Assembly (NCBI GenBank): GCA_030248225.1
Contig: JASANE010007489.1
Location: 1-64,000 of the forward strand
Source: Trileptium ribeirensis
Taxonomy: Eukaryota; Nematoda; Enoplea; Enoplida; Thoracostomopsidae
DNA length: 64,000 nucleotides
Direction of reading: 5' to 3'
Every line of letters begins with the position of its first letter. The stretch's first letter is position 1. The notes beneath the pieces are model-generated. The model searched no databases and was not told the origin of the DNA. It saw only the letters and a list, made by a program, of their open reading frames with translations. This document shows, one piece after another, positions 44,801 through 56,800 of the stretch. Position numbers and translations under genes: made by a program.

Positions 44801-47800
44801 GAGTGTAAAATATAGCCATATAAAACAATGAATTCTTTATTTAAAGTTGTACAATCAACTTTTACAAATTTGCAATATATTATTAACACAAGTTAGACGG
44901 CTGTATAGTAATTTTTTTGATATTAGTTAAAATATCAATATTATCATTTTTAATATTTCACATTGTACGATATTTTTATAACATAGCGAATATCATAATC
45001 TGTCGGTGGCGCGTGTCCTGGTTATGGCATCGGAAAGCATGTAGACTTAACCGACTTTGAGTTCAACTCGTAGGTTTGCTGGAACCAACAATTGCTATTG
45101 CCAATACTAATTTTTGGCGTTATCTAGGTGAAGCAAAACGTAATAATTTACGTCAACTTTCATGATTTGTAGATCGCTTTTTTTTCTCTATAAGAACTGC
45201 ATTATCCTACCATACCTTGACACGAATTCAAGGTAGCCCATTAGACATCCAGTTAATAGTGTTCAACGATGACGAATCTTACAGCGGAATTACAAATTCA
45301 CTCATCAAGTTTTTATACAAACTGGCATATTTGTACACGCTACACTACACGTACATATATGTTTAAATCTCACCGTTTAAATTTGCACTTGCTTCTCCGT
45401 TTACGTGATAATGTCCCCAACTTTCGGAACCTATGTACCCACACAATGTTAGGCATACTCTCCACAGCAGGGTTTCGTAGACACCCAAATGATTCTGATA
45501 AATTTTTTCAAGGGTAACTAGCTAGGGGTATTGCCACGTTTCAACAGTGTCCAGCATACCGTGACTTCTTTATCGTTTTATTAATGGTATGTGGCATGAT
45601 CTCGTCAACATACATATGGTGTTGATACAAATATCGAGATTAAAAAAACTGCACATCACAATTGTCTAATACACCACACTAGCTACAGGCGGTGCCGGTT
45701 ACTTTTAATTCGCAGAAATTCGTTGGTATGGGTGGGTACGACATCGTAAACGTAAAAATAGCAACTAGGGGTGTGTCGTACGTCGTCAAAAATTTATTTA
45801 CGGTATGGGTGAAACCCTGATTTTCTATAGGGTAGGGTCGCGGCTACAGGGAGGCAAAATTTTCAAACAGCAAGGACATTATAACGTGAGCACCGCATAT
45901 TTCACTTTGATCTATTTATCGGTAAACAGTTAAAATTATCATGAATATTTTTGATTTTCAGTTCCGGAAGTGACTGTACCAGGAAAGCACACATGTCCTC
46001 AAACAAGCGAGCCAAGCCAAACACAGGGTAAGTGTGGTTACATATTTCCTATTTGCATTTACTACGTTTTAGAATTTATTGTTTTAATTGTTTCTAAATT
46101 TGCATTTATATTATAGTTTGTTTTGTCACAGCTGTCAGGCCGTGACATTGCTTTCAGCTTTTGTCTTGCTCTACAGAAAATGCAGTGTGTTGAATATCTG
46201 TGTCACTATGCTTAATATTTCGTAGATTTCAAATCTTGCTGCTGGCGTCCGTTCACCAATAAAAAATGCTACGAGATAAACGTCTCAGATTTGTCTGCTA
46301 CAATAAAAGCAAAACGTCAAGCCGTCAATTTGCAAAATAACAATTTTTCGAAAAGTTTCAAATTTACAGCGTTTAAATAACTTCAGTTCCTGCATTATCA
46401 AATGTATACATCATCAAATATATACCTGTTTATCTATATAATTGCAACTAAAGAGTGAAGTGTTTTACTAAGACACGGTTCATATTCAAGAATACAAGCA
46501 ATGGGAAATGTTGCATCATGTGTAGCCGAAGTCCATGTGGCAGTGCCACGTAACCACAGCATCAGATTTACATCAAGTCGCGTGACGTGAAGAATGTCAC
46601 TGTTCTCTACATCTGCGAAGAGATGACGCGTGATCTCTGCAGTGCTCCCCCTCAGAAAGTTGAAATCATATAGGTAGTCGCACATTTGTTATTGTTCTGG
46701 TTTTGAATCTTTCACGCCCTTAGCCGGCAGGTTAATGGTGCATTCGATGTGGGCAAGTTTGAGGCGGTCGGTTTATATTGATTGAGCTTTGCCCCGCAGA
46801 TCTAGAATGTTTATCGAAACACATGCTAACGCGATAGTGTTAATGTACGGAGGTTCGAGTGATATCGAAGCGAAATCAACTCAGATGAAAATCAATTGGC
46901 AGTATTTAGATGTGACGGAATGTCGCTCGGCACATCGTGCGATGGTATGCATATCGAAGCGAAAGCCGAGTGAAATGACGTCGAGGTCGGGAGGGCTTTT
47001 GCGAATTCGGACACACCATTTCTAAAAGAAAACGCATGCTTGTCCCGTACACCATCTCCGCTCAAATTGCATTGATGTCGAGCTTGACCGCCGAACAAGT
47101 GACAAGCACTCCGTCCAGCGTTGATTGCTTGAATGGACCTTGATCGATGGCTTGAGTTGCCAATGTAACCAATCCACCGGCCTATTGGCGGTTGGGCGAT
47201 AGATCATGGTCAGGAATTGAGTCGCTCCGAGGATTAGGAATAGGAGTCGCTCCTTCGCTTCTTTAACAGCGAGGATTCGTACTGGCGAACACAATCTTTT
47301 GTAATTTACGAGGGAACTCCGAATCAGGACATCCAGCCATCGAGAAGGGCACGCGTAACTGGCTCGGCGGTGATATTGAAGATCAGAATTGCTTCGTGCC
47401 ATCGAGTGAAGAGGTCGATGATCGTGAGCAAGTAGTAATGTCCGTTAGATGACAGAAAAAAGACCGAAAAGGTCGATATTGAAAATGGGTACAAGCGACG
47501 GTTGGCGTTTGCAAATCGCCCGCATGTGGCGATGAATTTTTGACCTTAGACAGGAAACATATCATTGGGCCTATTGTTGTACATCCCGGTTGATGCTTGG
47601 CCACACGAATCGTTCGGTCAGAGATCACTGCTAAGGGCGGACTCCTGGATGAGCCAGGGAATGCAATTTATTGAATATGACTCTTCAAAAAGTAATCGGG
47701 TGAAATGGTATTGCGTTTCGATTTGAGGTATCGCAAATGATCGGTTTGGTGACAGATTAAGCAAGCACTTCGTCGGATACTATTGTTGTATTGTTATGTT

Positions 47801-50800
47801 GCAGCAGCTCTGTCAATTTTCCGTCATCGAGTTGAGCTGTAGTCATTTTTTCGTGGTTTATTGATCTGGCCACGTGAGTAATTCGGAAAGCGTATCGGCG
47901 GCACCGTTGGCCTTTCTGCTAATGTGCCGGATATCAGCTGTATATTCGGCAATTAACGTTATGTGGTGGGCCTACCGTGGCTACTGCCACTTGGACTGTG
48001 ATTGAAGAGCAAACGTTAGCCTGTGGTGTGTGATAACGAAGAAATCTGGTCCTTCGACCATGTGCCGGAAGAGACTGATTGATTCGTACAAAAGCTCCCT
48101 ACCAAATGTTTTGTATCGAGTTTCGGCCGCCGTAGGCTTCTTCGAGAAGAACACCATTGGTTCCCATCGTCCATTCGTTTGTTGTTAAAAAACGTCGCCG
48201 ATTGCAACGTTTGAGGCATCCACCACGAAGTTGAGCGAGGCGTTTTAGTCACCGAGTGAACAAGCAAAGTTGCCTTCGCCAGGGCCTGCTCGAATGATCC
48301 TGTCGTTGATTTAGCTCATTAGATTGATTTTGTGGACTTTGATTCGCAAGCGAGGGCTTTGAGCCGCTTCGTGATGTCTACACAGTGCGGGATGAATCGG
48401 TGGTAAAAGTTGATCATTCCGAGGAATTCTTGTAGTTTCCGATATCTTTGAGGAACCACGAAGTCTCAGTAGCTTGTACCTTCGAATCAAGTGCTCGAAT
48501 CCCCTTGGAGCAGAAGGAGTGGCCTGGGGATTGCAACGAATTGACTACCAACGTGCACTTTTGACGATTGATGGACATCCTGTGATCGTCCAGACGTTGG
48601 AACAGCGTTTCAATGTGCTTACAGCGTTCATCGTTCTTCGTGCTGGAAACGAGGTTATCGTCGTGATAGGCATAGCAGAACTCGAGGCCTCGGACGATCT
48701 GTTCAATGAATCATTGGGATGGCTGTGAGACAATGCGGAGACCGAATGACATCCTAACAAATTTGAAGAGGCGGAATGGAATGACAAATGCGGTTTTGGC
48801 AAAATCTTCTTCTGCTGCGGGGATTTTATGGTAGGCCCAAACGATGTCGATCTTGAATAAATGGATTAGCCCGACAACGATACTGTGAAATCCTGGATAT
48901 ACGGTATTGGACAGCTATCCCGAACGGTTATGTTGTTGAGGGCCCGACACTTTTCCAATCCCCCTTTGTCTTTGTAAGGTGATGAAAAGGTGATGTGTAG
49001 CAGCTTGACGAAGGTCGGATGATTGGTTAAATTCGTTGCTGCTTTGAGATTAGAGGTATTACGGCGGCGTGTGCAACTAGAGAGGCCTCGAGCTTTGATG
49101 TGATGGCTGACGCCGTGGCGGCACTTCGGAGTGAAGGCGGAAGAAGTTGTGATTCGCGGGATTTGTTTGACCATGTGATCGAATTATGGTGATGATTGGG
49201 ACTCGAGGACGGCCAATTTGGACTCGATTTGCGCTTGTGCTCCGTGAACGGATGGGCATGTGACACCGTCGTGCAACCGGGACCGGCGGAGGTTTGGAAC
49301 AAGATCGAAATGGGCGAGGAGCTTTTCGCCGATAATTGATTGAGTGACATCAGCAATGACGAAGACCCATCGGAGGAACCGCTCGAGTTCGATATTGAGG
49401 GTTAGGAACGGTTGACCGAACGTTTTGATTGTGAATTGTTCGCTGCGTGCAGGAGAACAGTTACTGAGGTTCTCGATCTTCGGGTGTTGCCCTGGTGACG
49501 TGATTTGTACTCCAGTATCGACCGAGAAGCGGCGCCCACTGTTGCGATCCACGACGAAGAAGAGTAGATAGCGGCGGGAGCACTTGTCGTTTCTAGTGTC
49601 CCGCGGTGTCGTCGCAATTTAAGACGTTGCTTCGGCTCCGAAGTTTGTGTGATACCAGCATATGTCATCTTTGCGGGCCATGGATCGACTTCGATTGCGT
49701 CCATTGGATTGGTTTGAGCGGCTTGGTTTTGAATTTGATCGCCCCGTCGATCGGTAAGCGATGACACGTGCTTCCGCAGCTGTTGCACCTATGACTGGCA
49801 GTGCTTTGACTTCACAGAAAAGATTGCCGTTCTTGGCCGGGCTGGCGCATCATAAACAAAAATGAAACGAACACGTCGAATGAAAGCGCTGAATGTAAGA
49901 AACACTAGATTTCACCAATGTGGGATGACCATGACATCTCAAGACTGATCTGTTTTATTGAGACAAGGACACGGTTTAAATACATGAATACAAAAAAACA
50001 TATGAAATGTTACATCGTGTGTAGGCGTAAAATTCACTATTGACAGTGCCACGTAACCGTTGCATCAGTTTACATCAAATTGCATCAAGTTGAGTGACGT
50101 GTATTCGTGTCACTGCTTTCTGCATCTGAAACGATCACGACAAGACACGCGTGATCACTACATTTTCATACTCATACTTTAATCAATTCAAATTTTTTGT
50201 CGACATGATAGTTTTGAGGTTGTAATGAGTTCACAATTTCAAGTGAGTTGCGCCGGTCCAGAAATCGGTAGAGCATTATTAATATATTTTTTCCCTTATT
50301 TAAATGATTCAAATTATATCTTAGATATATCATAAAAATTATGAATTTTAGCGTTATCGTCGCTATGCCAGTCGCAAAGATGCTTACCACATTCACGCCT
50401 AACTTCACATTTTAATATATGCTTCAAATCTGAACTTTTGTGAATATTTTGTTGACTAGATGCACATGATATCACACGTATATTACAGCACTGATTGCAG
50501 ATTAGCCATGGCAGATAAATATAGGGATAAAAATATCAGTTTTGCCGCGTTTATATAGCAAATATTGGTGAAATATATATTTGTAGGTGGTAATTGTAAC
50601 ATTGGTGTCATTTTCCCTGCCGTATCCTTCAAGGCGGTAAATGTAACCAGCGCAGTTATTCAGTGTGTTTTCGGTTAATATGTAATTAACGCTATGTTTA
50701 AAAAAGCATCCATCAGATTTATACAAAATGTTTATATGATTTGTTGCTCTATCGTATTTTGAACTTGGTCAGCTAAAGTTTCTCTAACATTTATAATTGC

Positions 50801-53800
50801 TGTGACTGTTTGTGGCAAACAAAACAGGACTGGAATTCAGTACCAGAACAAGCTTTTAGACTATTTAACTTGTTAGAATTGAATGTTGTGTAACTTGTAA
50901 GCAAAGTATCGTGCTCATAATTAGTGATGCTAACGGTGCATTGTTTCTGAGAAACGACATGGTTCCACTCAGGGTAAAAGCTAGGCAGTAATGGACTTAC
51001 GTCAATTTCGTATACTGCTCGACTATATTCTTAGAAGTAGACTATTTGTTTTGGCTGGCATCACTACGATTGTCGTTGCTCCTTACATGAATGATCCGTC
51101 AAATTATGATATACATAATGGTTATGCAATGACAAAATCATCCGTAAAAAACAGCCATAATATTCTTCAACCATAACCTTTAATGAAACGCATATTTCTC
51201 ACACAAACTTACCAGTTTTATTGTCGTTAGAAGAACCACTTCAAGGAATAATTTAATAAATTTTCTTTTTATTTCAATTGCCAGTATTCAAATCGAATGA
51301 TGAGGTTGTTAGTTTTACAGAAATGTTAATCAATTAACAAATATTTATGAAATTTATTTTTAACCTCCCATTATTTTCTTCGTCATACAAAATTTACAAC
51401 ATATCTCGTTCCCGAATAAACTTTGCTACTGTTGCACTTTTCTAAATATCAAAGCCAAAACTTGCAAACAAACACGTTTCTTCCAATATAAAACAATTTT
51501 GTTCAATTGACTAAAATCAAGCAACAATGTTTGATCTGTTTACATATTGAAATTTATTCAATAACCGTAATGCAGATTGGGTCTTGCTGTACCAATAAGC
51601 TAATAAGCAACAAGTCTTGATTTTTTAATAAAAAAGTTGGCAAATATTTTTATAAAATCATTATTTGATTTTAATCTGTGTTTGTAAGAAAATACATTAT
51701 TGCTTCTATTTACTATAATATTGGTAAATTATACATATTTTTGAGCGACACCCAGTTTTTAAATTATTAAGATTTTGGAGGATGGTTTGTTCCAATAGTT
51801 GTGTCAAAAAATAAAATGTGTGTCAAAATGTGACAAATTGTATTTTATAAAAATAATGGACTGAAAATAAATAAAATTTCCTCAAATTTATTCTATATAT
51901 ATTTCTATTTATCCAAAATAAAAATACTAGAATGAATAAATTTTTTATAGCACACAATTTTGTCTATTAGTGATAGATGTTCTGCATAGACCAATTTTAT
52001 TATGGAGCTAGTATGATAGTTCAAAGCATCAGAAAACTAATCCGAACATATTACGCTGAATTCGAAAGTCTGAGGTAAATTGAGTCGAAAGATCACTCAT
52101 ATGTTCTGTGAGTGGCCATTGGATTAGGTAAGCTGTCTAACCTTATTGATTGACGCAGAATTTTTCAGAATTATATCCACGAACTCCGTAAACTATTTGA
52201 CAGCAGATGCGTAAACTTAAATTATAATTAACTATGAATTGTATATTATTACCTTCATAAAGAGGACAACACAAACCACGTTGAAAGCTGCCGTGTTGTG
52301 TAGATGTCGCTTAATATATTTAGCGAAAACATGTAGTCTCACAACATTAAAATGTTTATCATGTTGCAGAAATAGAAGATGTCATAACTGACAGTTTAAT
52401 TAACAATCACAACATTCCTTACAGACTTGTTTACCAAAGTTTTTCAATGCTGCACAAAGAACAACTATCCCTATTCACATTTTCCTGGACATTTGACTAA
52501 TATCTTGGTCAAAACTTCTATACGCTCGTTACACTTTCGACTAACGACTCGTTACACGGCTATGGTCAGGATATTTAAGAATAACTGTCACTATTCTCAT
52601 ATTCGAGCAGACATTTGCGGTATATTTTGGTTAAGAATTACGTATGCTCTATCGTATTTTCCTATCAATTCATTACTTGGCTATAGTCTTGGATGATTAA
52701 GAACAACTGTCGCTATTCACATATACCAGCAAAGCTGTGCCTAATATTTTAGTCACGACCTATTTAGACTCTGTCCAATATTCTTAGCGATTCATTGCAT
52801 GAGTATAGCCTTGGATATTTAAGAACAACTGCCGCTATTCACACATTCGAGCAGACCTTTGCTTGCGTAATATTTTGGTCAAGAATTCTGAACGCTCTGT
52901 CACATTTTAGCATTTTTTTCATGGCTATCGTCTTGGAAGTTTAAAACTTTCCAGCATATTTAACTCTGAGGCGTTTAATGCTATGATTAAAACGAACAGA
53001 TTGAGGTTTGATTTCGGTAGGCGACAGCATTTCAAATCAGCCTTACAGATAGTATAGTGTAAGGTTTCGATAAAGATCTACCATAGGGGCTACTATATCA
53101 AGAAACACATTGCTTTAGTTTCACTGGCACAGAACCATGTCACTTTAGCCAAAATTTCTGTAAAAAATTAAAATAAATTATGGCAGACTTGTGAAAGTAG
53201 AAGGATAGAAACTGAATGGTTCTATTGGGTCAAATTCTACTCTACATCAGAATGTGATTACATAGTATTTTTATACATGAAACATGTATATGCGCATCCA
53301 TATAACAACAAATCTATATCACACTTGGATTAAGGTGTATAGTTCAAGTTGGATTATAATCATTAGATTGTTGTTGTGGCATTCTATATTTTTTAATTTT
53401 ATTGTTTGTAATATAATATCAATCATATTTTGTACATAACCTTTTACGAACCCTAAAATATTTAAATTTATGAATAAAGAAGAACGCGCTTATAGTGAAA
53501 TCAAGCGGGTCTTTTCAAAAATTCATTATGACGACGTGTTTACTGTATTGCACTTTATTTGAAATTATATGATTTGGTTGATTATACCAAACAAACATTT
53601 CGCTATAATGCGGCGTTCACTTTTATAATGTTCCTACTGTTTGGACCTTCTATTCCGCTATAGTTGTGACCCAACCGTACAGACAGTTAGGGTCGCTCCC
53701 ATGCCGTAAATATATTCTTAAGGGTGTACGACACACCTTTAGATATAACATTTTGTCTACGGCGTTGCACACATCCTGCCGTATCATTTTTTCTTAAATT

Positions 53801-56800
53801 AATAGTAACGCACATTGTGTGTAGTTATTTATTCTATTGCGTTGTTTGTTTTCTTTTAATTTGGATATTTGTATTTAGAAAATGTCCACGTGGACAAGTT
53901 GGAACGCCGCATACCGTCGGTAGCGTTGTAAAGAAATCACGATGTCCTTGACCCCGCAGGAAAATGACAGCACCTCTAACTATATACCCTTTAAAAGTTT
54001 TATGCAAAACTTGGCGATGACTCAGACACAGAATTTTTAAGTGTGTGCCTGACACTTATGGGGTACATAGTTTTAAAAGTTGGTCACATTATAACGGTAA
54101 CGCTGCATAAATTTATTTAAGTACATTCATTATAGGTTATCGCTCCACTATAATAAAACAGAATTAAGCGACTTAAAACGAGTTTATTATATAATACAAT
54201 GCCAATACAGCAATTCTTTATTAGTTAAACTGGTACATAATATTTACTACTCTCGTTGGACCTTTGGTGCATCAAATGCCAGAAAAATACGTAATTTTTG
54301 TATCAGATCCTCAGCTTTATATAAAAGAAGGATAGCACATTATTTCATTTTGCCGCAAAGATATAAGCCTTTAGTTGTGCTTTGGCGTCTGGCCGTGTCC
54401 AGGCTGAAGGTTGCGACGCCGAAGGTACAAAAGCATTTCTTTTCGTTTGTGAATTATATCTTGTGGCGGTTTATAATTGAAAATTTATTACATAGCTAGA
54501 CATTAAGATTCCGATTTTGCTTTCTGTTTTTGTTCTTTTTGTGTTATCGTTAAAGCTCGAATTTTACGGTAGTTGGGAATCCGCCAACGCTTAGTATAGA
54601 GATTACCTAATAAACTGCTACATACAAGTTGATAAAGTCGTGCCACAAATATAAAATATATAGGTAATATATATATCTTTATTATCGCAGTTTGCGTTAC
54701 TATCGTCAGCACTAGTAAACTGGCCTGCATTGAACAAAAAATGAATAGTATTTAACAAAAATCGCTAATTGTGAAGCTCCACATTGTCAATTGGTTTTTA
54801 AAATTGATTCACCTTTAAAACTGGCTGTCTCTTTCCAATTAAAATGTGCTAAACTTGTTTTTTGTCTCGTTGTTTCAAAATTTAAGAAGATCCGTCTCTT
54901 ATTAATATGCTATCGCGGCAAACGATGTGGAAAAAATCTAAAATACAAAATATCATATTTCAATACAAAATACAACGTATGGCGACCTAATCGTATAATG
55001 GGCATTAAAATTTTTTTACAGCTTCTATTCATGCACATTCTAGAATGCTATACGGTTGAATTCCCATGAAATTTATTTTAAATTTTACTACTAGTTATAT
55101 CTTTTGTAAAATAATATTAATATTCCTAATTTTTTTTTTCAAAATGCGTATAAAAATTGAAACTTTCGAACCCAGCTAGTTTAGCTTTTAAAGAGGCGAA
55201 AATATTAGATTTCTGGTACCAGCTTTATAAGGCTAAGAAAATATTGAGTATCGAAACGTTAGGTTTTGAATTTTGATCCCAGTGAAAATTTGAAACCGAT
55301 TATGAACATCACTCGCGTGACATGTATACGTTTCAGTGACACGAGTCTATTACGGTAGTACACGACGCTCTAAAATTTATTAAAATTTCGCCGTTTTTGT
55401 TTTTAGGCGAACTGACTGAGGCAAGTCCTTTCTTATCATACACGTCGTGTTATCCGACTCAGGCTAATGCTAGCGATAGTGACGCATTGCGATAACAACT
55501 TCGAATTCCAATTATTTCTTGTGAGTATTAGAATTAATAGAATTATTGTAAATTGAAAAATATATTTATATAGCAGTTAAATTATGTTTATGATGTTTTC
55601 GATGGGAACGGGTCTCTTACATTTATTCGTGTAAAGGGCTTGTTTTACAACATTAACACAAGCTGGAAATCCAAAATAAATTTACGGCATATTGTTGTTC
55701 GCGGTCCATTTCATATAAATATACCTATATGTCTTGAACATTTTATAGCCCTTGAGATTGACCAAAATTCTTGCAAGAGATCGTTGTTGGCAGTTGAAAA
55801 TAGTATCCCAAAGTGATACTAGCAGACTTGACTTTACCTGTCATACTACTGTACATCTATGCCTCCGGTTGTCGGCTGAAAATAGTACGGGCTGTGCATC
55901 AATGAGACACTTTTAGAACCTTGCAATACTCCTGTTTATAAACTGTACATCGGAGATTGTAGTTTGCATGAGAAAATAGTTGGGATAGTGCCTCAGAGCC
56001 AACTTGCAGAACCTTGGAAGGTGACATTATTCTTCCTAATTATTGTGAATCTATGAGTGTGGTTGGCGGTTGTAAATAGGGTAGTGCATCTGAGGGAAAC
56101 TTGCAGTTCCTTGGAAAATGATATGCTCCTGTCTAATTACTGCGCAACTAAGATGGTTGTTGGTGGTTTTTAATCGTTGTTGTATTACCACTGATGGACG
56201 CTTGCATAAGTTTTAATAGTACCAAGATCCTGTATAATTATATACTGTACATCTGATATTATGACTGTCTGTTAAAACAAGTTGTGCTGTGCTTCAGAAG
56301 GACTTTTGTAAGATGACATGTTCTAATCCCATGGGTAGCATAAAAAGAAGCAAAATATAAACACACAAAGTAAACGTATATATACACGATACACCAGGTC
56401 CAATCTGTACACCATATATCCTATTTATATTCACACATATGCGCAAACGTGCATATGTAACTGTATATATCATAAATAAGTGCATATAAATTTAAGCAGT
56501 CCGTTAAATGGCCCAGTCCTTAACTTCGTATTTGGACTGCACCGCTTCTTTGAGGACGTTGCAACTGGAACGTTTGTAATGTATATTGCTAGATGGAACA
56601 TAAACATAAACAGTAATTGTTTCAGAGAAACAAACAGCCAACTAAAATTTAACTCAATCGAAACTGTGACCCATATCTTCTAAAGCGCCACGAATATTGC
56701 CGCAAAATAGTAGTTAAATGAAATTTACAAACACTTCGTAAGACCCATGATTAAGTTAGTGAACAAATCCACAACTACTAGATGCTTCGCGCGGTTAGAA

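Larger units (their letters stand above)
46437..50162 (-). mobile_element. Degenerate Ty3/gypsy LTR retrotransposon
   Basis: A 3.7 kb element on the minus strand inside an aquaporin intron, bounded by two diverged LTRs (46437-46641 and 49919-50162). It stands out by its higher G+C. Minus-strand pieces in order include a CCHC-like CWYH segment, an aspartic protease with DTG, reverse transcriptase, RNase H and integrase, the classic Ty3 order. The pieces are in different frames with stops, so the copy is dead. A primer site and polypurine tract are recognisable. The pol sequence recalls the CsRn1 group of flatworm elements, but that is from memory. Confidence 0.85.
50163..55406. other. Aquaporin intron, repeats only
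   Basis: AT-rich. Holds a degenerate tandem repeat (52440-52940) and a MITE (53609-54107). Other open frames (for example 54791-55069) lack splice or family support. Confidence 0.45.

Noticed and set aside
46789..48728. Plus-strand frames inside the LTR element
   Set aside because: They are antisense shadows of the minus-strand pol pieces.
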